Shown here: positions 16,087-23,504 of the stretch, piece by piece
Position numbering within the stretch: the stretch's first letter is position 1
Layout of the letters: each line of letters begins with the position of its first letter
Source: Lachnotalea sp. AF33-28
GTDB taxonomy: Bacteria > Bacillota > Clostridia > Lachnospirales > Lachnospiraceae
DNA length: 64,000 nt
Reading direction: 5' to 3'
NCBI RefSeq assembly: GCF_003477885.1
Contig: NZ_QUEE01000011.1
Location: 62,001 to 126,000 of the forward strand
Notes under the pieces: model-generated
The model's input: only the letters and a program-made list of their open reading frames with translations
Told to the model about the DNA's origin: nothing
The model's database searches: none
Made by a program: the position numbers and the translations under genes

Positions 16087-17466
16087 ATGTACAAGTTATT
16101 GGAGAAAATCCGGTCACCCTTCTGCGACCGGGTGTTTTTGCGTAAGGCAGTGGTAATTGCGCTGCCGGTGGCGCTGCAGGGCTTTTTAAACACGGTGGTC
16201 AATCTGGTGGACACCGTAATGATCGGTACGCTGGGCGAGTCAACCATATCGGCGGTCGGACTTGCAAACAAGGTCTTTTTTGTATTTTCACTGCTTGTCT
16301 TTGGCTGCTGCAGCGGCGTGGGCGTGCTGGCTTCCCAGTTCTGGGGCAACCGTGACACAAAAAACATTAAAAAGGTTATGGGTCTGGCTCTGCTGATCGG
16401 CCTGGTCTCTTCCGCTTTTTTTGTGATACCGAGCCTGCTGTGCCCGGATCTTGTGATGAACATTTTTACGAATTCGGAAGGCACGATCGCAATCGGTGCC
16501 AAATACCTGGTCATTGCGGCATTAAGCTATCCGTTTACGGCTGTCAGCAATGTGCTGGTAGCGATGCTGCGTTCTGTGGGTAAAGCGAAGATTCCAGTCG
16601 CAACCAGCCTTTTGACCATTCTGATCAATGTGGTGCTCAATTATATCCTGATTTTCGGTAAATTCGGTGCGCCTGCGCTGGGGGCGGAAGGCGCGGCACT
16701 CGCCACGCTGGTCGCCAGAATCTGTGAGATGCTGATCCTGATTGTGATCATCTACCTTAGAAAGATGGTGATTGCGGCGAAACCGAAAGAATTGTTCGGC
16801 TACAGCAAAAAACTGCTGGTTGAATTTTTCCGGACAGCAGCGCCTGTAATCGCCAATGAATTTATGTGGGGCCTTGGCGTTACGATCTATTCCGTAGCCT
16901 ATGGCCGCATGGGAGACGGAGCGGTGGCCGCGATTACCGTGGCCCAGACGCTTCAGGATCTTGTTCTGGTGCTGTTTCAGGGCTTAAGCGCTGCCACAGC
17001 TATTGTGCTGGGCAATGAGATGGGAGCGGGGCGCCTGGAACTGGCAAAAGAGGATGCGGGCAAGTTTTTATGGCTGCAGTTTGTGATCAGCATATTTGCC
17101 GGTATCTTCCTCTATCTGATGCGCTGGCAGTTTATCGGCATCTATTCGCTGACTCCGGAGGTGGCCCAGGCCGTGAACCTCTGCATTATTGTGTTCATCC
17201 TTTATCTGCCGGCGAAGTCTTATAATTATATCAACATCGTGGGTGTGTTAAGAAGCGGCGGGGATACCACGGTCTGCCTGATCCTGGACACTGCCGGCGT
17301 ATGGCTGATCGGTGTGCCTTTCGCCTTTTTGGGCGCGCTGGTATTTCATTTCCCGATACATATTGTGTATGCGATGGTATTATTTGAAGAGGCGGTTAAG
17401 ATGGTGGGCGGCTTCTGGCGTTACCGCAGCGGCAAGTGGGTGAATAATCTGGCCATAAAGGTTTGA
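16087..17466 (+). CDS. MATE-family multidrug/cation efflux protein
   Basis: The 459-residue protein has about twelve hydrophobic segments in two homologous halves, typical of Na+- or H+-coupled MATE exporters. N-terminal features include ALPVALQGFLNTVVNLVDTVMIG. The second half repeats the pattern around FFRTAAPVIANEFMWGLGVT. The substrate cannot be inferred. The ATG at 16087 follows AGGAG by four bases; an ATG four codons upstream overlaps that site. The stop codon is five bases before a long hairpin element, which probably ends or caps the transcript. Confidence 0.88.
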   Translation: MYKLLEKIRSPFCDRVFLRKAVVIALPVALQGFLNTVVNLVDTVMIGTLGESTISAVGLANKVFFVFSLLVFGCCSGVGVLASQFWGNRDTKNIKKVMGLALLIGLVSSAFFVIPSLLCPDLVMNIFTNSEGTIAIGAKYLVIAALSYPFTAVSNVLVAMLRSVGKAKIPVATSLLTILINVVLNYILIFGKFGAPALGAEGAALATLVARICEMLILIVIIYLRKMVIAAKPKELFGYSKKLLVEFFRTAAPVIANEFMWGLGVTIYSVAYGRMGDGAVAAITVAQTLQDLVLVLFQGLSAATAIVLGNEMGAGRLELAKEDAGKFLWLQFVISIFAGIFLYLMRWQFIGIYSLTPEVAQAVNLCIIVFILYLPAKSYNYINIVGVLRSGGDTTVCLILDTAGVWLIGVPFAFLGALVFHFPIHIVYAMVLFEEAVKMVGGFWRYRSGKWVNNLAIKV

Positions 17467-17470
17467 AAAA

Positions 17471-17691
17471 GTTCATGGCTGCCGTAAAATTCCCGCACAT
17501 GTCGGGGCAGTATATGGTCCTCATTGGGACACGCTCTCGCTCCGTGAAGCGCGCAGCAACTGTCACCAACCGCCAGGTTGATGACCTGCGCGCACATCAG
17601 TGCGCTTCCTTGTGCGGGCTTTGTGGGATCCCAATGAGGACCATATACTGCCCCGGCATGTGCTGCTTTATCGGCAGCCGTGAATTGTTAC
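17471..17691 (+). repeat. long self-complementary dispersed element, copy A
   Basis: About 221 bp that fold back over nearly the whole length. The outer arms (TTCATGGCTGCCG...AAA and TTTATCGGCAGCCGTGAA) pair, as do a long inner stem (CACATGTCGGGGCAGTATA region and its complement) and TGGTCCTCATTGGGA with TCCCAATGAGGACCA. The apical region holds a conserved segment CGCTCTCGCTCCGTGAAGCG plus variable hairpins (GTCACCAAC/GTTGATGAC and GCGCAC/GTGCGC). A second copy lies at 57540-57748. It begins five bases after the MATE stop codon. An open frame crossing it is a by-product of the palindrome. I cannot assign it to a known MITE, REP or RNA family. Confidence 0.8.
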
Positions 17692-17742
17692 GTAATCTAA
17701 AAAAAGATCTGAAAAAAGAACCTGAAAAATGTGCGAATGATC

Positions 17743-17771
17743 TTGAAACGGCGGAAAAGTAATGGTATGAT
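17743..17771 (+). promoter_or_regulatory. promoter of yebC
   Basis: TTGAAA (17743-17748), 17-bp spacer, TATGAT (17766-17771), located about 50 bp after the hairpin element and 43 bp before the yebC start. Confidence 0.65.
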
Positions 17772-17814
17772 ATAGTATTGGTGAGCTGCATATAGAGAAA
17801 AAGGAGAGTTTTTT

Positions 17815-18546
17815 ATGTCAGGACATTCTAAGTTTGCAAATATTAAACACAAGAAAGAGAAAAATGATGCTGCTAAGGGTAAGATCTTTACTATCATCGG
17901 CAGAGAAATCGCTGTGGCGGTGAAGGAAGGCGGAGCCGACCCGAATAATAACAGCAGGCTGCGTGATGTGATCGCTAAGGCTAAGGCGAATAATATGCCC
18001 AACGATACGATTGACAGGGGCATCAAGAAGGCCGCGGGCGATGCCAATGCGGTAAATTATGAGACTGTGACCTATGAAGGATACGGTCCTAACGGTGTTG
18101 CGATCATTGTGGATGCGCTGACCGACAATAAGAACAGAACGGCTTCCAATGTGAGAAATGCTTTCTCCAAGGGAAACGGCAATGTGGGTACGCCGGGCTG
18201 TGTATCCTTTATGTTTGATAAAAAGGGACAGATCGTCATCGATAAGGAAGAGTGTGAGATGGATGCGGACGAACTGATGATGATCGCTTTGGAGGCCGGA
18301 GCAGAGGATTTTGCCGAGGAAGAGGACAGCTTTGAAATCATTACGGATCCCGACGATTTCAGCGCAGTGAGAGAGGCCCTGGAAGCTGCAAAGGTTCCGA
18401 TGATGGAGGCGGAGGTTACCATGATTCCGCAGACTTGGGTATCGCTGACGGATGAGACAGCCATAAAAAATCTGAACCGGACGTTGGATATGCTGGACGA
18501 AGATGATGACGTGCAGGCGGTTTATCATAACTGGGATGAGGACTGA
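17815..18546 (+). CDS. yebC: YebC/PmpR-family DNA-binding regulatory protein
   Basis: The 243-residue protein starts with the family hallmark MSGHSKFANIKHKKEKNDAAKG and continues with the conserved DPNNNSRLRDVIAKAKANNMP segment, GYGPNGVAIIVDALTDNKNRT and a C-terminal acidic domain. The family includes transcription regulators and, more recently, proteins that relieve ribosome stalling at proline stretches. Length and sequence are standard. AAGGAGAG precedes the ATG. It is transcribed from its own promoter and followed by a hairpin. Confidence 0.93.
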   Translation: MSGHSKFANIKHKKEKNDAAKGKIFTIIGREIAVAVKEGGADPNNNSRLRDVIAKAKANNMPNDTIDRGIKKAAGDANAVNYETVTYEGYGPNGVAIIVDALTDNKNRTASNVRNAFSKGNGNVGTPGCVSFMFDKKGQIVIDKEECEMDADELMMIALEAGAEDFAEEEDSFEIITDPDDFSAVREALEAAKVPMMEAEVTMIPQTWVSLTDETAIKNLNRTLDMLDEDDDVQAVYHNWDED

Positions 18547-18569
18547 TCGGCAGATAGACAGTATGTAAG

Positions 18570-18609
18570 GGAGGGCGAACACTGGATGTTTTCGCCCTCC
18601 TGATTATTT
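18570..18609 (+). terminator. rho-independent terminator after yebC
   Basis: GGAGGGCGAA pairs with TTCGCCCTCC around an 11-nt loop, followed by a weak T-rich tract (TGATTATTTC). Confidence 0.65.
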
Positions 18610-18642
18610 CAGGGATTTTCTATAATAGGGGAAAAGACAGAT

Positions 18643-19101
18643 ATGGAGAAATACGAAATTAGGATGATCCGGGATCACAAGGAACTGGTTTTACAGGCGG
18701 CAGAGTGGTTTCACCAAAAATGGGGAATCCCCAGAAGTGCATATTCCGAAAGCATGGAGGCGTGCCTGAATAATACCTCTGCCATTCCGCAGTGGTATGT
18801 CGTTATGGACGGGGATAAGATCATTGCGGGGCTTGGAGTGATTGAGAACGATTTCCATAACCGCAGGGATCTGGCTCCGAATGTCTGCGCGGTATATGTG
18901 GAGGAGACATACCGCAAACAGGGAATTGCCGGCGATATGCTTAGATTTGCATGTGAGGATTTAAAAGCAAAGGGGATTGATACGCTTTATCTTTTAACAG
19001 ACCATACATCGTTTTATGAGAGGTACGGATGGGAGTTTCTGTGCATGGTTCAGGGAGACGGAGAGCTTAAGTTGTCCAGAATGTATATGCATAGAATCTA
19101 G
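18643..19101 (+). CDS. GNAT-family N-acetyltransferase
   Basis: The 152-residue protein has a GNAT fold. The acetyl-CoA-binding motif A is visible as CAVYVEETYRKQGIAGDMLRF (R-x-x-G-I-A form of the P-loop), followed by KGIDTLYLLTDHTSFYERYGWEF. It would transfer an acetyl group to an unknown amine or peptide. GGGGAAAAGA precedes the ATG. It stands alone between the yebC terminator and a minus-strand remnant. No substrate can be proposed. Confidence 0.82.
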   Translation: MEKYEIRMIRDHKELVLQAAEWFHQKWGIPRSAYSESMEACLNNTSAIPQWYVVMDGDKIIAGLGVIENDFHNRRDLAPNVCAVYVEETYRKQGIAGDMLRFACEDLKAKGIDTLYLLTDHTSFYERYGWEFLCMVQGDGELKLSRMYMHRI

Positions 19102-19120
19102 TACCTCGTACATCCGCCTA

Positions 19121-19594
19121 TTACCGAAGCAGCGGCATACTTCCTGTTAGTTTATTTACTTTCTTCTTTGTTCCACAAATAGTTAATCCCAAATACTTTA
19201 GTTCTTGTTCTGCTGTGCTTCCCATTTTTTCAATAAACTCATCATAGGCTTTACAGCCTTGAGCTAAATCTGAAAAGTCAACCACAGTCAGATCTGAGAA
19301 TTCCGGCTCATATAGTTTTTCTCTGATTGCTTTTAATTCCTTCATATTTCCTTTAAGGACAGGAACAGGAAACTCAATAATACCTAAATGCCTGTTGCCC
19401 GTTTTATCAGCCACATCAGCCCCCACTACTTCCGGCATTTTCTTTCCTAAAGTAATTCCCATGATAGCGACCATTGTACTTCTTAATATATGAATAGTCT
19501 TGTAAAGAATCTTCATATTGAGACATTTGAAGGCAGTCTGGCTCATTTGACGAACAGGCCGCTGTGCGCTCCGATGCGGGCCGACCATACGCAA
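19121..19594 (-). pseudogene. 5'-truncated DUF2000 gene remnant
   Basis: From about residue 39 of the open frame the protein is a good DUF2000 match (AIMGITLGKKMPEVVGADV, VVDFSDLAQGCKAYDEF, KKVNKLTGSMPLLR at the end). The normal N-terminal strand (a hydrophobic beta-strand followed by LPIGLIANTAA-type sequence) is missing and replaced by 38 unrelated, basic residues. The only upstream ATG abuts a terminator hairpin, and I see no promoter or ribosome site. I therefore read homology from about 19480 down to 19121 as a decayed remnant. Base composition is more AT-rich than its neighbours. An alternative is expression of a short functional form from an internal Met. Confidence 0.6.
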
Positions 19595-19628
19595 AGGGGC
19601 TGAAACACGCTCTCGTGTTTCAGCCCCT
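19595..19628 (-). terminator. hairpin terminator after the BclA-C-like gene
   Basis: A perfect 15-bp stem AGGGGCTGAAACACG / CGTGTTTCAGCCCCT with loop CTCT. On the minus strand, the direction of the preceding gene, the trailing sequence has few T residues, so efficiency is uncertain. Confidence 0.65.
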
Positions 19629-19681
19629 GGATAGTTTCCTTTTATCGTTCATCTGGCAGGGTCAGCTTTCGTTTCACTTCC

Positions 19682-20137
19682 TCACATTTTTACAAGAGGC
19701 GTGACCGAAACCGCGCCCGAGATATCTATATTTCTGACAGAGGAAGGAAATGTCAGGTGAAATGCCAGCGAGGATTCCTGCGCAATGGCTTCATTGGTTG
19801 TAAAGCTCCCGGATGCGGAGGTGTTTCTGCCGCCGCTTCCGGCTGGGGCATAGAAGGAATAGAGCAGACGGAGGGAACCGCCAATCCTTGGTGTGATCTG
19901 CATGTAATTATCTGCTTCTGTGGTCGCGAGGAACAGATAATCCACCAGGTAGAGAAAACCGGGGGCGAGTATAATCTGGCTGTCTCCGTTTAAACGGATC
20001 TGATCGCCCTCCTGAAAAACAACGGACATGGGCAGGTCTGTTCCCGACGGTGGATTCGCGTAAACGCTGTATTGGGCGAAAAAACGGCAGGGGTTTTCAT
20101 GATTGCAGGAGGATCCGGAACTGTTGCAGCATTTCAT
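19682..20137 (-). CDS. BclA C-terminal-like jelly-roll protein, no collagen repeats
   Basis: The 151-residue protein starts with a Cys/Ser-rich segment (MKCCNSSGSSCNHENPC), followed by a beta-rich domain with YSVYANPPSGTDLP, VDYLFLATTEADNYMQITPRIGG and LTFPSSVRNIDISG. This pattern resembles the TNF/C1q-like trimerising head of exosporium collagen-like proteins such as BclA, which Clostridia often encode without the Gly-X-Y stalk. There is no signal peptide, as expected for spore-surface proteins assembled from the mother cell. GGAGAAACTGAT precedes the ATG. Family assignment is from recall of the fold pattern only, and a spore role is inference. Confidence 0.5.
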   Translation of the reverse strand: MKCCNSSGSSCNHENPCRFFAQYSVYANPPSGTDLPMSVVFQEGDQIRLNGDSQIILAPGFLYLVDYLFLATTEADNYMQITPRIGGSLRLLYSFYAPAGSGGRNTSASGSFTTNEAIAQESSLAFHLTFPSSVRNIDISGAVSVTPLVKM

Positions 20138-20274
20138 ATCAGTTTCTCCTTTTTTATTTTAATATATGGTTTGAAGGAGAAATGGTTGAACAAAAAGCAG
20201 AGCCCGCTGTGTCCTGTCTGTGGCCCTGCTTTTTTCGTGCGGTGAGCGCACTTTTTCTATGAATCCGGTCTTTA

Positions 20275-21693
20275 TTAATCGACGGTTTTTAAATTGAAGC
20301 CAAAATACTTCACTGCATTGTTATAGCAGATGCCCTGAACAATTCTCTTCAGCGCTTTTTCATCGTCCGGATATTCTCCGTTTTCTACCCAGCCGCCGAT
20401 CAGGTTGCAGAGAATTCTACGGAAATAGTCGTGTCTGGTGTAGGAGAGGAAACTTCTGGAGTCGGTCAGCATGCCTACGAAGTTGCCGAGCAGCCCGAGG
20501 TTTGCCAGAGAGATCATCTGCTCTGTCATGCCGTGGATATGATCGTTGAACCACCAGGCACTTCCCTGCTGGATCTTGCCGGCGCACCCCGGTCCCTGGA
20601 AGCATCCGATAATTGTCCCTATGGACGCGTTGTCGTTCGGATTTAAGGAGTAGAGGATGGTCTTGGGCACTTCATCCGTTGCACTTAATGCGTTCAGGAA
20701 ATCGGCCATCTCTGCGGACGGAGCGTAGTTGTTGATGCAGTCAAAGCCGGTATCCGGTCCGAGGCTCTGATAGCTCAATGCGTTGTTGTCACGCTTGCAG
20801 CCATAGTGCAGCTGCATAACCCATCCCATGCGGTTGTATTCCTTCGCTACAAAGAGCATAAATGCTGTTTTAAACTGCAGCTCTTCTAAGGGAGATACGG
20901 ATTTACCGGAGAGGCGTTTTGCGAAAATCTCTTCGATTTTCTTCTCGCTGGCCGGTTTATACATCACATAATTTAAAGCGTGGTCGGATACGCAGCAGCC
21001 CATGGACTGGAAAAATGCCAGACGTACCTTCAACGCTTCTTTTAAAGAGGCGAAGCTCTTTACCTGCACGCCGCTCACAGCGGACAGTTTGCTTAAGTAA
21101 TCGGCATAATCCGGTTTTTCGATATTCATGGCCTTGTCAGGTCTCCATGCAGGAAGGACCTGTACGTCAAAGGTCGGATCCTCCGCAATCTTTTTATGCC
21201 ATTCCAAAGAATCCACAGGATCATCGGTGGTGCAGATTAAGGTTACATTGGAATTCTTGATGATGTTGCGCACGCTAAGCTGTTTGGTAGCCAGCTTCGC
21301 ATTGCAGAGATTCCATACTTCCTCCGCAGTATCGCCGTTTAAAACACCTTCGTAGCCGAAATATTTTTTGAGCTCCAGATGGCTCCAGTGATAGAGCGGA
21401 TTTCCGATTGCCTTTTCCAGGGTTTCCGCCCACTTCTGGAATTTTTCACGGTCGGAAGCATCCCCTGTGATGTAGTATTCATCGATGCCATTGGATCTCA
21501 TCTGACGCCATTTGTAGTGATCGCCCCCAAGCCATACCTGGGTGATGGTTTCAAACTGACGGTCCTCATAGATTTCCTGCGGATTGATATGACAGTGGTA
21601 ATCCAGAATCGGCATATCCTCGGCAAAGTCATGATAGAGATTCTTGGCAGTTTCTGTTTTTAGCAGAAAATTTTTGCCCATGAATGTTTTCAT
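20275..21693 (-). CDS. uxaC: glucuronate/galacturonate isomerase
   Basis: The 472-residue enzyme isomerises D-glucuronate to fructuronate and D-galacturonate to tagaturonate. It belongs to the amidohydrolase-like superfamily; motifs visible are MPILDYHCHINPQEIYED near residue 28 (metal-binding HCH), TTDDPVDSLEWH near 155, and a C-terminal MLTDSRSFLSYTRHDYFRR. Length is normal. AAGGAGG lies just before the ATG. It is 28 bp downstream of the LacI-family regulator gene on the same strand, so both are transcribed from the promoter at 22825-22853 and controlled by the operator at 22801-22814. Confidence 0.95.
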   Translation of the reverse strand: MKTFMGKNFLLKTETAKNLYHDFAEDMPILDYHCHINPQEIYEDRQFETITQVWLGGDHYKWRQMRSNGIDEYYITGDASDREKFQKWAETLEKAIGNPLYHWSHLELKKYFGYEGVLNGDTAEEVWNLCNAKLATKQLSVRNIIKNSNVTLICTTDDPVDSLEWHKKIAEDPTFDVQVLPAWRPDKAMNIEKPDYADYLSKLSAVSGVQVKSFASLKEALKVRLAFFQSMGCCVSDHALNYVMYKPASEKKIEEIFAKRLSGKSVSPLEELQFKTAFMLFVAKEYNRMGWVMQLHYGCKRDNNALSYQSLGPDTGFDCINNYAPSAEMADFLNALSATDEVPKTILYSLNPNDNASIGTIIGCFQGPGCAGKIQQGSAWWFNDHIHGMTEQMISLANLGLLGNFVGMLTDSRSFLSYTRHDYFRRILCNLIGGWVENGEYPDDEKALKRIVQGICYNNAVKYFGFNLKTVD

Positions 21694-21721
21694 TAAAAAA
21701 TCCTCCTTAGAAATTATATCA

Positions 21722-22723
21722 TTAAAATTTTGTTGTTGCCCGTTTGATCAGTTCCGCGGTGATTGCAGTACGGCCGGGAACATTTTTGCCCTCAAAGGCT
21801 CCCATCAGAGTGCTGACGGTATTGATGCAAAGCGCCTCGATTTTGCTGTCGATGCTGCTAAGTTCCGGCTCACAGCAGAGGGCGAGAACCGAGTTGTTAT
21901 AACCGATGACGCTTAAATCATCCGGCATGGATAGTCGGTTTACCAGGGCGAATTTCACAACCCCTACGGCCAGATTGTCCGAACTGCACACCACAGCGTC
22001 GAAGTGTGATCCCTTAGCGCTTAACTCCTCCATGTAATGATAGGAAGCCTGGATATCTTTGGGGAGCTGATGGATATGCTGCCGGTCCGCCGAAAGTCCG
22101 CCTTCCAGACAGGCTTCCGTATAACCGCGCATCTTGTTGTGCCCGCTGTAGGAATCGCTGGTATAGAGGTAGAGTATATCTTTCCGGCCCTCTTCAATCA
22201 ATGATGATACGGCGGAAAATACGGCCGTGTAGTCATCGCAGAGCGTGCTGTAGACATTGTCACCCTCCAGATAGCCGTTTACCAGCATAACCGGCACTGT
22301 TTTTGCGGCGTTTAAGATATAGGCATTGTCCTTTTCCCTGGATTCTATGAATTTGGAACCCAGCAGAATCAGCGCATCCACACGCTTGGAGAGAAGCAGA
22401 TTTAAATAGTTCTTTTTATTCTCCAGCGTATATCCGGTGCAGCAAAGGATGGAATCATAACCGAAATTGCGAAGCTCCCGTTCCAGAAAGTAGATGGCAT
22501 TGGCCAGATAGATATCGGATGAATCGGAGCACATAATACCTATGGTTTTCATGCTGCCAAGTCCCAGTCCTCTGGCGAATACATTCGGTGTATATCCCAG
22601 CTCATCCATGACGGAAAGCACCCGTTCGCGGGTTTTCGGACTGACATTGGGATTCCCGTTCAGCACGCGGGATACCGTTGCGATGGAAACTCCGGCACGC
22701 TCTGAAACATCGTATATGTTCAA
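21722..22723 (-). CDS. LacI-family transcriptional regulator of uronate genes
   Basis: The 333-residue protein has an N-terminal HTH of LacI type (YDVSERAGVSIATVSRVLNG) and the hinge (VMDELGYTPNVFARGL). A periplasmic-binding-protein-like effector domain (about 62-333) follows. The start codon is TTG (complement 22721-22723) with AGAGGTGA ahead; no ATG offers a better start. It precedes uxaC on the same transcript and is divergent from the uxaA locus. Near-identical palindromes at its own promoter (22801-22814) and at the uxaA promoter (23415-23428) make it the likely repressor of both, with an uronate intermediate as inducer (inference). Confidence 0.9.
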   Translation of the reverse strand: MNIYDVSERAGVSIATVSRVLNGNPNVSPKTRERVLSVMDELGYTPNVFARGLGLGSMKTIGIMCSDSSDIYLANAIYFLERELRNFGYDSILCCTGYTLENKKNYLNLLLSKRVDALILLGSKFIESREKDNAYILNAAKTVPVMLVNGYLEGDNVYSTLCDDYTAVFSAVSSLIEEGRKDILYLYTSDSYSGHNKMRGYTEACLEGGLSADRQHIHQLPKDIQASYHYMEELSAKGSHFDAVVCSSDNLAVGVVKFALVNRLSMPDDLSVIGYNNSVLALCCEPELSSIDSKIEALCINTVSTLMGAFEGKNVPGRTAITAELIKRATTKF

Positions 22724-22800
22724 AAAATCACCTCTTATCTATATTGCCGGTACTGTTATGCGGCCGCAATATTACCTTGTTTTATATGAAAGAACAGGAC

Positions 22801-22814
22801 TGTAAGCACTTACA
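22801..22814. promoter_or_regulatory. LacI-type operator upstream of lacI-uxaC
   Basis: TGTAAGCACTTACA, a near-perfect 14-bp palindrome with central CpG-like symmetry broken at one pair. It begins about four bases after the predicted transcription start of the lacI-uxaC promoter, so occupancy would block transcription. It shares twelve or more positions with the site at 23415-23428. Confidence 0.75.
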
Positions 22815-22824
22815 TCCCTTGATC

Positions 22825-22853
22825 ATTATACCTTATTTAGATGTGGTTGGCAA
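22825..22853 (-). promoter_or_regulatory. promoter of the lacI-uxaC operon
   Basis: On the minus strand: TTGCCA (22853-22848), 17-bp spacer, TATAAT (22830-22825). The leader is about 95 nt and carries the operator at its start. Confidence 0.75.
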
Positions 22854-22972
22854 TATATTTTTAGCGCGTCTGTTCACTAGAATAATTGCTATAAAAATGC
22901 TATACTGTTAGTGTTCACGGCCCGATAAAGCAGTGCATGGGGGAAAGTTTACGGTAACTGTGAATAGACAGT

Positions 22973-23362
22973 ATGCAAAAGATTACCTCATCTGTCCTAA
23001 TCTCTTGCAGAAAAGCCAAAGCGTTGGGTGCCGACCTCACATTATTTCCTGAAATGTGGAGCAATGGCTATAAAATCTATGACCGGCCTGTTGAAGAATG
23101 GAAAGCGGAAGAGATCCCGATGTTGAAAGGGGCGGAGCTCATTCTCGTTCCCAATGCCTGCCCAAATGATTCGCGGGATACCTGCATATTGCAGGCGGAC
23201 GGGGCCGAAGGTATTTATATTGCGGAACTCGACCTGGCCAAATTACGCCAATACCGTGAAAGCGAAGTACACGGCAACGCTTACCGGCATCCTGCAAAAT
23301 ACGGACTGTTGGTCAATACAAAGATTGAAAAACCGTTTATCCGGGAAGATTACCGGGCATGA
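22973..23362 (+). pseudogene. carbon-nitrogen hydrolase (nitrilase superfamily) remnant with internal deletions
   Basis: The 129-residue open frame is three blocks of a nitrilase-family protein joined in frame: an N-terminal block with ALGADLTLFPEMWSNGYKIYD (first catalytic Glu kept), a middle block MLKGAELILVPNACP, and a C-terminal block SRDTCILQADGAEGIYIAEL to the end. The segments that should hold the catalytic Lys and Cys (the CYDREFPE-type motif) are missing, as is the first beta-strand. A full-length homologue would be roughly 270-290 residues. No convincing ribosome site precedes the ATG. It cannot be a working hydrolase and is best read as a decayed gene between two uronate operons. 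Confidence 0.75.
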
Positions 23363-23386
23363 CAGATATTCCTGTCCGTTAACCAC

Positions 23387-23415
23387 TTGACGAAATCTGT
23401 TTCAAACATTACAAT
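23387..23415 (+). promoter_or_regulatory. promoter of uxaA-iclR
   Basis: TTGACG (23387-23392), 17-bp spacer, TACAAT (23410-23415). The -10 box abuts the LacI-type operator. Confidence 0.75.
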
Positions 23416-23428
23416 GTAAGTACTTACA
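23415..23428. promoter_or_regulatory. LacI-type operator at the uxaA promoter
   Basis: TGTAAGTACTTACA is a perfect 14-bp palindrome that overlaps the last base of the -10 box and the transcription start, a repressing position. It matches the operator in front of lacI-uxaC. Confidence 0.78.
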
Positions 23429-23504
23429 AGCGTATAGATAGCGTGTTTTGCGCCGATAAAGACCGGAAAACGGCGGCTTATAAGAGCGCAGGAAAGAGGA
23501 GAAT

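Noticed and set aside
17463..17762. Open frame of about 99 codons crossing the hairpin element
   Set aside because: It has no ribosome site, its codons follow the palindrome, and copy B does not preserve the frame. It is a by-product of the repeat.
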